DNA of 64,000 bases from Rhodobiaceae bacterium (GTDB lineage Bacteria; Pseudomonadota; Alphaproteobacteria; Rhizobiales; Tepidamorphaceae). The notes below the pieces were generated by a model. The model saw only the letters and a list, made by a program, of their open reading frames with translations. It was not told the DNA's origin and did no database searches. Location of the stretch: assembly GCA_020637985.1 (NCBI GenBank), contig JACKJK010000006.1, positions 248,001-312,000 of the forward strand, in the 5' to 3' direction. The position numbers were made by a program, and so were the translations under genes. Of the stretch, positions 17,495 through 27,187 are shown piece by piece; positions within the stretch are counted from its first letter, which is position 1, and every line of letters starts with the position of its first letter.

Positions 17495-19252
17495 CTAGTA
17501 TGCAGCGACCCCGGCGCCGGGGCGTCGCGGGTCCGATGCGCCGGCCAGAAGCCCCTCGTCGATGATCATGATCGATTGCACGGAGCCGGCCGCGCGGCTG
17601 GTCTTGACCGTGTGCCCCATGCGTTCGAGCAGGCGCGCGGTGTCGGGACTGACGCCCTTCTCCAGCCACAGGATGTCCGGGTACCACTGGTGGTGCATGC
17701 GCGGGAACGCGACGGCCTCGGCCGGGTTCATGCCGAAGTCGACCATATCGGAAACCACCTGGGCGACCATCGAAATGATGCGGCTGCCGCCGGGTGTTCC
17801 GGTGACGAGCCTGAGCTTGCCACCGGTGAAGACGAAGGTCGGGCTCATCGACGACAGCGGGCGCTTGGCTGGCGCGGGCGCGTTCGCCTCGCCGCCGATC
17901 AGGCCGTAGGCGTTGGGCACGCCGGGGGCGGCGGCGAAATCGTCGAGCTCGTTGTTGAGCAGGACGCCGGTGCCCTGCGCCACCTGGCCGAGCCCGTAGG
18001 AAAAGTTCAGCGTATAGGTGTTGGCGACGGCGTTGCCGAACCTGTCCACCACCGAGAAGTGGGTCGTCTGCTCGCTCTCGTCGCGGGGCAGCGTGCCGGC
18101 GGAGATATCGCTGGAAGGCGTCGCGGTTCGCGGATCGATCCCTGTGGCGCGCGCCTTCAGGTATTCATCGTCGAGCAACGCCTCGACGGGCACCGCGACG
18201 TGGTCGGGGTCGCCGAGGTACGTCGCCCGGTCGGCATAGGCGCGGCGCATGGCCTCGGCCAGCAGATGGTAGTGCAGCGCCGAGCCGGCACCGGCGCCGG
18301 CGAGGTCGAAGCCTTCCAGCATCTTCAGGATCTGCAGGATGTGGATGCCGCCGGAACTGGGCGGCGGCATGGAAACGATCTCGTGGCCGCGGTAGGTGCC
18401 GCGCACCGGCTCGCGCAGCTTCGGCTTGTAGCCTGCGAGATCATCCACGGTCATGACGCCGCCGGCATCGCGCACCGACGCGGCGATGCGTTCGGCAATT
18501 TCGCCAGTGTAGAACGCTTCCGGACCACCCGTCGCGATGGCGCGCAACGTCAGACCCAAATCCTTCTGCACCAGCCGACTGCCGGGCTGCGGCGGTTCGC
18601 CGTCGGCGGTGTAGAAGATCGTTCGCGTCGAATTGAAACGCGTCAGCCGCTCGGCTGCAGAGGCCAACGACATGGCAAGGTCGTCGCTGACGGTTATCCC
18701 GGTCCCAGCGAGCGCCGCGGCGGGCGCAATCAGGTCCGCGAGGCTGAACTTGCCCGAGCCGTAGCGTGCGTGGGCGAGTGCGAGGCCGGCCACGGTACCC
18801 GGGACGCCGACGCCAAGCCCGCTATCTCGCGACAGCTTCGGGTCGGCCTTGCCGTCCGGGGCGAGGAACATGTCGCGCGTTGCTGCCGCCGGCGCTGTCT
18901 CGCGGTAGTCGATGGCAACGGTTTCCCCGCTTTCGGCGAGATGCACGAGCATGAAGCCGCCGCCGCCCAGGTTGCCGGCGCGCGGCAGGGTGACGGCGAG
19001 CGCAAAGGCGGTCGCGACCGCCGCATCGACTGCGTTGCCGCTGCGCTCGAGGATGGAGAGGCCGATCTGGCTGGCGGCCGCCTCCTGGCTGGCGACCATG
19101 CCGTTGCGCGCATGGACCGGATGGAAGCGCTCATTGCCGGTGATGATCGGCATGACGTCGGCGCGGACGGGCAGCGCCGCGAACGCGATTGCGAGCGCGA
19201 CCAGACCGGTCAACAGGCTCTGGAACATCCCGGTCGAGCGATCGGGTTTCAT
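17495..19252 (-). CDS. ggt: Gamma-glutamyltransferase
   Basis: Periplasmic N-terminal-nucleophile hydrolase that cleaves or transfers the gamma-glutamyl group of glutathione. 585 residues: signal peptide about 1-31, large-chain segment with GNAVDAAVATAFAL near 72-85 and GNLGGGGFMLVH near 93-104, then the autoproteolysis site before Thr396 in QTTHFSVVD, the nucleophile and new N terminus of the small chain. LSSMSPTFVF and GTPGGSRI in the small chain form the substrate pocket. Start ATG 19252 has AAGGAGG upstream. It is isolated between terminators on both sides. Confidence 0.96.
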   Translation of the reverse strand: MKPDRSTGMFQSLLTGLVALAIAFAALPVRADVMPIITGNERFHPVHARNGMVASQEAAASQIGLSILERSGNAVDAAVATAFALAVTLPRAGNLGGGGFMLVHLAESGETVAIDYRETAPAAATRDMFLAPDGKADPKLSRDSGLGVGVPGTVAGLALAHARYGSGKFSLADLIAPAAALAGTGITVSDDLAMSLASAAERLTRFNSTRTIFYTADGEPPQPGSRLVQKDLGLTLRAIATGGPEAFYTGEIAERIAASVRDAGGVMTVDDLAGYKPKLREPVRGTYRGHEIVSMPPPSSGGIHILQILKMLEGFDLAGAGAGSALHYHLLAEAMRRAYADRATYLGDPDHVAVPVEALLDDEYLKARATGIDPRTATPSSDISAGTLPRDESEQTTHFSVVDRFGNAVANTYTLNFSYGLGQVAQGTGVLLNNELDDFAAAPGVPNAYGLIGGEANAPAPAKRPLSSMSPTFVFTGGKLRLVTGTPGGSRIISMVAQVVSDMVDFGMNPAEAVAFPRMHHQWYPDILWLEKGVSPDTARLLERMGHTVKTSRAAGSVQSIMIIDEGLLAGASDPRRPGAGVAAY

Positions 19253-19322
19253 GGCGGTTGCCTCCTTGCGCCGTGGGATATGGAGCGGGATGTCCGGCAG
19301 GCTACAGCATCCCCGCAAAACG

Positions 19323-19353
19323 AAAAGGGCGGCCTGACGGGGCCGCCCCTTTC
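19323..19353 (-). terminator. Rho-independent terminator after the TadG-like gene
   Basis: Read on the minus strand, AAAGGGGCGGCC pairs with GGCCGCCCTTTT around a short loop, and the T run completes the signal. It is 20 bases after the TadG-like stop and upstream of ggt. Confidence 0.8.
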
Positions 19354-19373
19354 TCCGCGTTTTCCGCGCCTGC

Positions 19374-20582
19374 TCAGGAGGATAGGCGCAGGTTGCGGAT
19401 CTCGATGGCGATCGCCTCGAAGGCATTCTTCAGCGCTTCGCCCGTCGTGGCGTTGAAGTAATGCTGCGTTTCGGAGGTCGCGCACTTCTTCAGCAGGTTC
19501 TGGGCCGATGCAGGGGCCTGGAAGGCGACGGAATAGATGATGACGCCCTTGTCCTTGGCCTCCTTGCAGACTTTCTTGGCCTGCGCGCCCGAAGCGCCGT
19601 TGCCGTTGACGTACCAGGTGTTGAACTGGCCGTCGGTCATCAGGATCATGACCTTGATCAGGTCCTTGGTGCCGTAGGCGGCGGGCTTGGCGGTTGACGG
19701 CCAGACATCGTTCCAGCGCGGCGACAGCAGGTACCAGCCCCAGGCGATGCCGAGGTGACCGGCAGTGGACCCGCCAGCGGTGTAGCTGTCGATGCCGCCG
19801 ATCAGCGCCGTGCGGTTCGAGGTCAGCGGCGCGATGGTCACCGCCGGGCAGGCCACCGTCGTCTGGAACGGGGCAAGCTTGGGCGGCGTGTCGTCGAAAT
19901 CGCCGAGGCCATCGCGCTCCACGACGCACTGCTTGGCCGCATCGCCGGTGATGCTGGCAGCGAAGGCACCGACGTTGACGGAATGGTTGTAGGGGGCGAG
20001 CGCCATGCGGACCTTGTCGCTGGTCGATCCGTCCTCGGGCAACAGGATTTGGACGACGCCCTTGGCGGCGGATTTCAGGTCGGCGATCTTCTGCCCGCCC
20101 ATGGAACCCGTCACGTCGAGCACCATGGAGAGCTCGACGGTCAGCGTGTTGTAGTTGACCGAGGCGTTGACGCTGAAGTCGAGGGTCGACAGGCCGACGA
20201 GCCCGCCGAAGGATGTGTCCGAGATGCCCGTCACATTGCCCTGGACGCGGCCGTTGGTCTTGTCGAGCGTCGCTGTGACGGCCTGGATCGTGGCGCCGCT
20301 GATGGAGGTTTCGGCAAGCAGTTCGCCGAACACGCTGCTGACGCGCGACTGCACGTCGGCTTCTGCGAGGGTGCCGACCGAGAGTTCACGGCCTGCGCTC
20401 AGCAGCGCGGCATCGAGAACCGATGCGACCGTGGAGCGCGCGCTGGAGGCACGACCGTAGTCGATGCCGATCCCGACGACGATCAACAGGGCCGGCACCA
20501 GCATGGCGAAAAGAATGGCGACGGCGCCGCTGGTATCGCGCAGCAACCGACGCAATGTTCCGAAAAATCGATTCCGCAGCAT
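19374..20582 (-). CDS. TadG/TadE-like pilus-assembly protein with von Willebrand A domain
   Basis: A 402-residue protein. The N terminus has a positively charged stretch, then SGAVAILFAMLVPALLIVVGIGIDYGRA (about 18-44), the TadE/TadG-type pseudopilin-like membrane segment. A von Willebrand A domain follows with metal site DVTGS at 156-160 and LMTDGQ near 325. It is exported and probably anchored in the inner membrane facing the periplasm. Tad pilus systems use such proteins, but no other tad genes are near. Start ATG 20582 follows AAGGAG. Preceded by a 287-base gap and followed by its own terminator, so it is a single-gene unit. Confidence 0.85.
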   Translation of the reverse strand: MLRNRFFGTLRRLLRDTSGAVAILFAMLVPALLIVVGIGIDYGRASSARSTVASVLDAALLSAGRELSVGTLAEADVQSRVSSVFGELLAETSISGATIQAVTATLDKTNGRVQGNVTGISDTSFGGLVGLSTLDFSVNASVNYNTLTVELSMVLDVTGSMGGQKIADLKSAAKGVVQILLPEDGSTSDKVRMALAPYNHSVNVGAFAASITGDAAKQCVVERDGLGDFDDTPPKLAPFQTTVACPAVTIAPLTSNRTALIGGIDSYTAGGSTAGHLGIAWGWYLLSPRWNDVWPSTAKPAAYGTKDLIKVMILMTDGQFNTWYVNGNGASGAQAKKVCKEAKDKGVIIYSVAFQAPASAQNLLKKCATSETQHYFNATTGEALKNAFEAIAIEIRNLRLSS

Positions 20583-20788
20583 GGCAGGTCTCCTTCCGGC
20601 CATGGCGGGATGCAGGTTGCCCAATGGCAACGCCAGTGCCCCGCAAGCACGGCCAAGAGGAAGGTGTGTCCGCAGGCCGCAAATGTCCAAGGGCATGCTT
20701 GAAGTGCGTTAGCAGTGCGTAACTGCATTCCTACAGCGAGCCGCAATGCGCATTCTCTGCAATGTTCGAATGTTTGCGTTTACGGTTC

Positions 20789-20818
20789 GGTCATCTCCAT
20801 GACCATCGCGTTAACGCG
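20789..20818. promoter_or_regulatory. Two adjacent palindromes upstream of the TadG-like gene
   Basis: GGTCAT and ATGACC form a hairpin around CTCC at 20789-20804, and CGCGTTAACGCG is a perfect 12-base palindrome at 20807-20818. They lie in the 287-base gap between the TadG-like start and the DUF1674 stop. This could be an operator or an mRNA-end structure for the DUF1674 gene; no regulator is identified. Confidence 0.3.
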
Positions 20819-20869
20819 CCCCGCGCAATTATCTTTCTCGCGAATGCAGGGCCGGCCGGTGGCGGCCGC

Positions 20870-21118
20870 TCAGAAATCCGTTGCCAGTCCGCCGACTTCC
20901 CAGTCGCCGTAGCGCACCGGCTCGGGCCCATCGCGGCCGTTGATTTCACGCGGGCGCGGCGGGTTCCCGGCATCCGCCGCAGCACGCCTCGCCTCGGCCT
21001 CGGCGCGTGCGCGCTGCGCCGCTTCGGCAATGCGCTGGCGGCGGAAGTCCTCGGTCGTGGTTGCGTCGTCTGCGCGGGTCACTTCAATGCCCTTGGTGCG
21101 CTGCGGGATGGCCACCAT
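20870..21118 (-). CDS. DUF1674 / SdhAF4-like assembly factor
   Basis: An 82-residue protein ending in EPVRYGDWEVGGLATDF, the signature C terminus of DUF1674. The eukaryotic relative SDHAF4 (Sdh8) binds flavinylated SdhA and helps it join SdhB, so a role in succinate dehydrogenase assembly is inferred. The N-terminal half is charged and helical (RRQRIAEAAQRARAEAEARR). The start is uncertain: ATG 21118 gives the usual length, a GTG about 12 codons later is possible, and an ATG at 21187 would overlap the htpX start. Divergent from htpX with a 67-base gap. Confidence 0.75.
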   Translation of the reverse strand: MVAIPQRTKGIEVTRADDATTTEDFRRQRIAEAAQRARAEAEARRAAADAGNPPRPREINGRDGPEPVRYGDWEVGGLATDF

Positions 21119-21185
21119 ATAGGGCGCAATTCCTTTCGCAAACCCGGCTGCCGCGATACGCGCGGCCGAAGTGGAGCAACGAGAC

Positions 21186-22121
21186 ATGAACTACCTGAAG
21201 ACCGGCATGCTGCTCGCGGCGCTGACAGGGCTTTTCATGGCGATCGGCGCGGCGCTGGGCGGCCAGCAGGGCATGGTTATCGCCTTCGTCGTGGCGCTGG
21301 CGATGAATGCCTTCAGCTACTGGAATTCCGACAAGATGGTCCTGCGGATGTATGGCGCGCGCGAGGTCGATGCGCGCACCGCGCCGGAGCTGCATCACAT
21401 GGTTGGCGAGCTTGCGCGCAATGCCGGGCTGCCGATGCCGAAGGTCTACGTCATCGACAATCCGCAGCCGAACGCCTTCGCGACGGGCCGCGATCCCGAA
21501 CACGCCGCGGTGGCCGCGACGACCGGCATCCTGCACACGCTGTCGCGCGAGGAACTCGCCGGGGTGATGGCGCACGAGCTTGCGCACATCAAGAACCGCG
21601 ACACGCTGATCATGACGATCACAGCGACGATCGCCGGCGCGATCTCGATGCTTGCCAACTTCGCCATGTTCTTCGGCGGCAACCGCAATTCCAACAACGG
21701 CGGCGTCGGCATCGTCGGCACCATCGCCATCATGATCCTCGCCCCGCTGGGTGCGGCGCTGGTGCAGATGGCGATCAGCCGCACGCGCGAGTATGCCGCC
21801 GACCGCATGGGCGCGCAGATCAGCGGCAACCCGATGGCGCTCGCCGCAGCACTCGAGAAGATCGCCGGGGCGGCGCACCGCGTGCCCAACATGGCCGCCG
21901 AGCGCAATCCCGCGACCGCGCACATGTTCATCATCAATCCGCTTTCCGGCCAGCGCATGGACAACCTGTTTTCCACCCACCCCGACACCGGCAACCGGAT
22001 CGCGGCGCTGGAGACACTGGCGCGCGAGATGGGCGGGCGCGGAGCCGCCAGTTCCGGCGGCGCGGCGAGTGGACCGTGGGGCCGACCGGGGCCGCGTCCG
22101 GGCGCTGGCCCATGGGGCTGA
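21186..22121 (+). CDS. htpX: HtpX-type zinc metalloprotease
   Basis: Inner-membrane M48 protease that degrades misfolded membrane proteins. 311 residues with membrane segments at about 5-25, 28-45, 143-165 and 175-197. Zinc motif HELAH at 130-134, with the third ligand in SRTREYAADRMGA near 201. The C terminus carries a Gly/Pro/Ala-rich tail (about 285-311) that is probably disordered. Start ATG 21186; GTG five codons earlier is less likely. Family members in other bacteria respond to envelope stress; no sigma32-type promoter is evident here. Confidence 0.95.
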   Translation: MNYLKTGMLLAALTGLFMAIGAALGGQQGMVIAFVVALAMNAFSYWNSDKMVLRMYGAREVDARTAPELHHMVGELARNAGLPMPKVYVIDNPQPNAFATGRDPEHAAVAATTGILHTLSREELAGVMAHELAHIKNRDTLIMTITATIAGAISMLANFAMFFGGNRNSNNGGVGIVGTIAIMILAPLGAALVQMAISRTREYAADRMGAQISGNPMALAAALEKIAGAAHRVPNMAAERNPATAHMFIINPLSGQRMDNLFSTHPDTGNRIAALETLAREMGGRGAASSGGAASGPWGRPGPRPGAGPWG

Positions 22122-22228
22122 CGCAGGCAAGCGCCACGGCGCGGGATTGACCTTGGCGTGCAGATGGGATCGGTTGCGGCGCGCCGTGCGATAGCCGCGG
22201 CTCCATCCGTCTCCCCGCAAGGCTCCCG

Positions 22229-23593
22229 ATGAACCAAGGTCCGTCAGAACGCCGCAAGCCGCCGACCCGGCAGACGCCGGGCCTTGCCGCGCGCCAGATC
22301 GCCGCGCAGGTGGTCGATGGGGTGCTGCGACAGGGCAAGCCGCTCCACGAAACGCTGGAGGGTGACCGCGCGCACGGCGTGTTCCGGCATCTCAATGCGC
22401 GCGACCGCGCACTTGTCACGATGCTGTGCCAGACGAGCCTTCGCCAGCTCGGGTTCCTGCGCGCCGTCCTGGCGCGGCGCCTCGACAAGGCGCTGCCGCG
22501 CCGTGCCGGGGCGACGGAGGCGATCCTGCTGGTCGCCGCCGCGCAGATCTATTTTCTCGATACACCCGCGCATGCCGCCGTCGACCTCGCCGTTCGCGAT
22601 GCGGCTGGCGACCGTAACGCGCGGCATTTCCGCGCACTGGTCAACGCGGTGCTGCGGGCGATTGCCGCGGACCGGGAAGCAGCGGCGGAAGGGCTGGACG
22701 CACTTGAACTGAACACTCCGGCCTGGCTGCATGCGCGCTGGCAGCGCCAATACGGGGCCGAGGTGGCGCGGAACATCGCGGCAGCCCATGCGCGGACGCC
22801 GCCGCTAGACCTGACGGTCAAGTCGGATGCGGATGGCTGGGCGCAGCGCCTTGGCGGTATCGTGCTGCCAACCGGAAGCGTGCGCATCGCCGATCCGCAC
22901 GGCAGCATCGAACGGCTAGAGGGGTATGACGCCGGCGCGTGGTGGGTGCAGGACGCAGCTGCGGCACTGCCCGCCCGCCTGCTCGGCGACGTGGCCGGCC
23001 TCGACGTTGCCGATCTCGCGGCGGCTCCCGGCGGCAAGACCGCGCAGCTTGCCCGGGCGGGCGCGCGGGTCACCGCGGTCGACCGGTCGCGGACGCGAAT
23101 GGCGCGGCTTGCGGAGAACCTCGCACGCCTGAAGCTTGATGCCACAACCGTCGTTGCCGACATTGCGAAATGGCAGTCGGGCAAGAGCTTTGACGCCGTG
23201 CTGCTCGACGCGCCGTGTTCGGCCACCGGCACGATCCGCCGGCACCCCGATATTCCCTGGCTGCGCAGGGACGGCGACTTCAAGGCGATGCAGGCGGTGC
23301 AGTCGGCGCTGATCGGGCGCGCAGCCGACCTGCTGAAACCGGGCGGCAGGCTGGTCTATGCAACCTGCTCGCTGGAGCGCGAGGAGGGCGAGGGGGCGGT
23401 TGCGGCCGCGCTCGATGCCGGCGCGCCGTTGCGCGTCGAGGCGATCGGGAGCGCGGAACTGCCGGGCCTGGCCGGGGCGGTCACGCCGGACGGCTACCTG
23501 CGCACGCGCCCCGACATGGCCTTCATCGGCAGCAATGGTGTGGAACATCCCGGCATGGACGGCTTTTTTGCAGCCCGGCTCATTCGCTGCTGA
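22229..23593 (+). CDS. rsmB: 16S rRNA (cytosine-5)-methyltransferase, RsmB family
   Basis: SAM-dependent RNA m5C methyltransferase of the RsmB/NOP2 family. 454 residues: an N-terminal NusB-like RNA-binding domain (about 20-150) and a C-terminal Rossmann domain. Motif I is LAAAPGGKTAQL near 265; the two active cysteines lie in LLDAPCSATGT near 330 and YATCSLEREE near 376. The N-terminal domain favours RsmB over RsmF. The target is likely C967 of 16S rRNA by analogy with E. coli. It is followed in the same direction by the heparinase-like gene after 68 bases, the order usual in Hyphomicrobiales. Confidence 0.93.
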   Translation: MNQGPSERRKPPTRQTPGLAARQIAAQVVDGVLRQGKPLHETLEGDRAHGVFRHLNARDRALVTMLCQTSLRQLGFLRAVLARRLDKALPRRAGATEAILLVAAAQIYFLDTPAHAAVDLAVRDAAGDRNARHFRALVNAVLRAIAADREAAAEGLDALELNTPAWLHARWQRQYGAEVARNIAAAHARTPPLDLTVKSDADGWAQRLGGIVLPTGSVRIADPHGSIERLEGYDAGAWWVQDAAAALPARLLGDVAGLDVADLAAAPGGKTAQLARAGARVTAVDRSRTRMARLAENLARLKLDATTVVADIAKWQSGKSFDAVLLDAPCSATGTIRRHPDIPWLRRDGDFKAMQAVQSALIGRAADLLKPGGRLVYATCSLEREEGEGAVAAALDAGAPLRVEAIGSAELPGLAGAVTPDGYLRTRPDMAFIGSNGVEHPGMDGFFAARLIRC

Positions 23594-23661
23594 TATCGGC
23601 AGGGCTAGGCTGGTGTGGCGATTCGCGGTCGCTGGATACCGATCGGAGGCTCGGACGGGAC

Positions 23662-25500
23662 ATGTCCGGCATTGGACGCAGCAGGAGTGCGGGCAAGGTT
23701 GCCGTCGGCAGGACCGCGGCGCTGCTGGGGGCAGCGCTGCGCCATGACCTGTGGCGGGCGCGGGCGCGCGTCCTGCGCAGCAGGCCCGTTTCGCTTGCGG
23801 CGGGGCGCGGTGCAGCACCGCTGCGGATCGCGCCGCCGGACATCCGGGCCGCCGATCCGGCGATCGCCGGCGAGTTCTACGCCGGACGCTACCCGCTCGA
23901 CGGCCATGTCGTCACCTCGGTGGGTGGCGAGAGGCCCTTCGACATGCCAGATACGCCGGCCGACTGGCGCAGCGCGCTGCATGGCTTCTCCTGGCTGCGG
24001 CACCTGCGGGCGGCGGGCAGCGATGTTGCCGCCGCCAAGGCGCGCAGCCTGGTCGCCGACTGGCTCGACGGCGGGCAATATGCCGATCCGCTGGCCTGGG
24101 GTGTGGAAACGACGGCGCGGCGTGTCATCTCCTGGCTCAGCCAGGCGCCGATGGTGCTCGATGGCGCCGACGACGCGTTCCATGCGCGGTTCCTGCGCAG
24201 CCTTGCTCACCAGGTCATGTTCCTGAAGCAGGCGGGCGCCGGAGGGCCTGCCGGCCAGCCGCGGCTTCTCGCCGCGATCGCCTGTGCCATGGCGAGCCTG
24301 TGCATGTCGTCGAAACCGGTCTGGCGCGAGCGTGCGGGCCGCAGGCTGGGCGCGGAGATCGACCGGCAGGTCTACCGCGACGGCGGCCATGTCAGCCGCG
24401 ATCCCTCGATGGTGGCGGAAATCCTTCTCGATCTCATTCCGCTGCGCCAGACCTATCTCGCCAGTTCCGTCGATCCGCCGCTGCGGCTGATGAACGCGAT
24501 CGAGCGGATGATGCCGATGGTCCGTTTCTTCCGGCATCGCGACGGCATGCTGGCGCGCTTCAACGGCACCGGCGCAAGCTCGACCGCCGACCTGGCGACG
24601 CTGCTGGCATATGACGATTCGCGTGGCGAGCCGCTGCGCAGCGCGCCGCACTCGGGTTACCAGCGGCTGATCGGGCTGGGCGCGACCGTGGTGATGGATA
24701 CGGGCCTGCCGCCGCCGGCGGAGTTGAGCGGACACGCGCATGCCGGCACGCTGGCATTCGAGTTTTCAAGCAATGCCGGACCGATCATTGTCAATTGCGG
24801 CGCGACGCACCGGCTGGGATCGCGCTGGGCGGAGGTCTGCCGGGCGACCGCGGCGCATTCCACGGCGACACTCAACGACACCTCGTCGGCGCATTTCGCC
24901 TCTCGGCCGTGGATCGTAGAACGCTTCGGCGCGGCGATCGTGGACGGGCCGCACCACGTCGGCGCTGAGCGCGCGGACGGCAGGGACTACCAGGAAACGC
25001 GCGCCAGCCACGACGGATACGCGGGGCGATTCGGGATCGTGCACGGGCGCAGCATCGTGCTTGCCGAGGATGGCACGCGGCTCGACGGCGCGGACACCTT
25101 TGCATCCAGTGCATCCAGCGAAGGTGCTGCGGACGCGCGCTTCGCTATCCGCTTCCACCTGCACCCTGGCGTGCAGTGCAGCGTGACGGCGAGCGGCGGG
25201 CTGCAACTCCACATCGGCCGGCAGGTCTGGCAGTTCCTCGCCGATGGCGGCGTGCTGACGCTGGAGGAGAGCGTCCACGTCAACGGCCCGGAGGCGCCGC
25301 GGCGCACGCAGCAGATCGTGCTGTCGGGATCGTGCCTGCAATGCCCGGACGTCTACTGGTCCTTCGTGCGCAGCGATCATCGCGGCGCGCAGCCCGAAGG
25401 GCACGCCATTGAAGATGCAGCCATGCCGGGCACCGAAGCGGACGCCGCCGCTGGCTACGATACAGGTGCCGACCCGGAGGATAGACCTTCCGACCATTGA
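23662..25500 (+). CDS. Heparinase II/III-family protein
   Basis: A 612-residue protein of the heparinase II/III-like polysaccharide lyase family: an N-terminal alpha/alpha toroid (about 60-300, with FDMPDTPADWRSALHGFSWLRHL near 92-114) followed by a C-terminal beta-sandwich (about 330-560). SGHAHAGTLAFEFS near 358 holds conserved His residues. No signal peptide is seen, which is normal for this group of alphaproteobacterial proteins and leaves its location unclear. The natural substrate is unknown; a role in a cell-envelope or extracellular polysaccharide is only suggested by the family. Start ATG 23662 with GGAGG about 13 bases upstream. Confidence 0.85.
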   Translation: MSGIGRSRSAGKVAVGRTAALLGAALRHDLWRARARVLRSRPVSLAAGRGAAPLRIAPPDIRAADPAIAGEFYAGRYPLDGHVVTSVGGERPFDMPDTPADWRSALHGFSWLRHLRAAGSDVAAAKARSLVADWLDGGQYADPLAWGVETTARRVISWLSQAPMVLDGADDAFHARFLRSLAHQVMFLKQAGAGGPAGQPRLLAAIACAMASLCMSSKPVWRERAGRRLGAEIDRQVYRDGGHVSRDPSMVAEILLDLIPLRQTYLASSVDPPLRLMNAIERMMPMVRFFRHRDGMLARFNGTGASSTADLATLLAYDDSRGEPLRSAPHSGYQRLIGLGATVVMDTGLPPPAELSGHAHAGTLAFEFSSNAGPIIVNCGATHRLGSRWAEVCRATAAHSTATLNDTSSAHFASRPWIVERFGAAIVDGPHHVGAERADGRDYQETRASHDGYAGRFGIVHGRSIVLAEDGTRLDGADTFASSASSEGAADARFAIRFHLHPGVQCSVTASGGLQLHIGRQVWQFLADGGVLTLEESVHVNGPEAPRRTQQIVLSGSCLQCPDVYWSFVRSDHRGAQPEGHAIEDAAMPGTEADAAAGYDTGADPEDRPSDH

Positions 25501-25573
25501 CCTTGGCGTGCCGGCAGGCGACAGGCTTGCGCAACAAGGCCAAGCGCCACGCACCGAACAGGGACCAGGAACC

Positions 25574-27160
25574 ATGCAAGACATCGTCAAGATCAGCCGC
25601 GCGCTTATTTCCGTGTCCGACAAGGAGGGGCTTCTGGCGTTTGCCGGCCGACTGGCCGCGGCGGGTGCGGATATCCTGTCCACCGGCGGGACGGCGCGGG
25701 CAATCGGCGAAGCCGGCATCGCGGTGCGCGACGTCGCCGACGTGACCGGATTCCCGGAAATGCTCGACGGGCGCGTCAAGACGCTGCATCCCGGCGTGCA
25801 TGGCGGCATCCTCGCCGACCGCGCGAAGGAGGCGCACATGGACGCGATCGCGGCGCACGGCATCGCCCGCATCGACCTTGTCTGCGTCAACCTCTATCCC
25901 TTCGAGCAGACGATCGCGGGCGGGGCGGATTTCCGCAAGGCGATCGAGAATATCGACATCGGCGGGCCGGCGATGATCCGGGCGGCGGCGAAGAACCATG
26001 CCGGTGTGGCGGTCGTCGTCGACCCGGCCGACTATGCCGGGCTGCTGGCGGAGATCGAGAGCCATGGCGGCGTGACAAGCGAGACGCGGCGGCGGCTGGC
26101 GCACAAGGCGTTTGCGCGCACCGCCGCCTATGACGCGGCGATCTCGAACTGGTTCGCCGAGGTGCGCGGCGACGAGACGCCGGACTATCGCGCGCTCGGG
26201 GGAAAACGCGCGCAGAGCCTGCGCTACGGCGAGAACCCGCACCAGACAGCGGCCTTCTACCGCGCCGGGACGCGGCGCGAGGGCGTGGCGACGGCGCGCC
26301 AGCTGCAGGGCAAGGAGCTGTCCTACAACAACATCAACGACACCGACGCGGCGTTCGAGCTGGTGGCGGAATTTGACGCGGGCGAAAGCGCAGCCGTCGC
26401 CATCATCAAGCACGCCAACCCGTGCGGGGTGGCAACCGGGGCGAGCCTGGTCGAGGCCTATCGCGCCGCCTACGACTGCGACCGCACGAGCGCCTTCGGC
26501 GGCATCGTCGCGCTGAACCGGCCGCTGGACGCTGAAGCCGCGAAGGCGATCACCGAGATCTTCACGGAGGTCATCATCGCGCCGGGTGCCAGTACGGAGG
26601 CGGCGGCGATCGTCGCGGCGAAGAAAAACCTGCGCCTGCTGGTGACGGACGGCCTGCCGGACCCGGCCGAGCCCGGCGTCTCCATCCGCACGGTCGCCGG
26701 GGGCTTCCTGGCACAGAGCCGCGACAACGGCCGCATCGGCGCGGGCGACCTGAAGGTGGTGACGAAGCGCCAGCCCGACGCGCGCGAACTCGCCGACATG
26801 CTGTTTGCGTGGCGGGTCGCCAAGCACGTCAAGTCGAACGCCATCGTCTATGCGCTGGACGGCACGACGGTGGGCATCGGTGCCGGGCAGATGAGCCGCG
26901 TGGACTCGGCGCGCATCGCCGCGCGCAAGGCCGATGATGCGGCGGAAGCCGCCGGGTGGGCCGCGCCGCGCACGAAAGGCTGCGTCGTTGCCTCCGACGC
27001 CTTCTTCCCCTTCGCCGACGGCCTGCTGAGCGCGGTTGCGGCGGGTGCGCGCGCCGTCATCCAGCCCGGCGGGTCGATGCGCGACGACGAGGTGATCGCG
27101 GCTGCCGACGAAAACGACATCGCCATGGTGTTCACCGGCATGCGCCATTTCCGTCACTGA
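25574..27160 (+). CDS. purH: Bifunctional AICAR transformylase / IMP cyclohydrolase
   Basis: Last two steps of purine synthesis: formylation of AICAR with 10-formyl-THF, then closure to IMP. 528 residues: MGS-like cyclohydrolase domain 1-150 (KTLHPGVHGGIL near 70-81, NIDIGGPAMIRAAAKN near 129-144) and transformylase domain (KHANPCGVA with the catalytic His near 282, AFGGIVALN near 308, SDAFFPFAD near 475). Start ATG 25574. It follows the heparinase-like gene with a 73-base gap, and a YbjQ-like gene lies 27 bases downstream, so rsmB through the YbjQ-like gene may be one transcript. No riboswitch is recognisable ahead of it. Confidence 0.98.
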   Translation: MQDIVKISRALISVSDKEGLLAFAGRLAAAGADILSTGGTARAIGEAGIAVRDVADVTGFPEMLDGRVKTLHPGVHGGILADRAKEAHMDAIAAHGIARIDLVCVNLYPFEQTIAGGADFRKAIENIDIGGPAMIRAAAKNHAGVAVVVDPADYAGLLAEIESHGGVTSETRRRLAHKAFARTAAYDAAISNWFAEVRGDETPDYRALGGKRAQSLRYGENPHQTAAFYRAGTRREGVATARQLQGKELSYNNINDTDAAFELVAEFDAGESAAVAIIKHANPCGVATGASLVEAYRAAYDCDRTSAFGGIVALNRPLDAEAAKAITEIFTEVIIAPGASTEAAAIVAAKKNLRLLVTDGLPDPAEPGVSIRTVAGGFLAQSRDNGRIGAGDLKVVTKRQPDARELADMLFAWRVAKHVKSNAIVYALDGTTVGIGAGQMSRVDSARIAARKADDAAEAAGWAAPRTKGCVVASDAFFPFADGLLSAVAAGARAVIQPGGSMRDDEVIAAADENDIAMVFTGMRHFRH

Positions 27161-27187
27161 AACCGAACGCAATCCGGGGAAGATACC

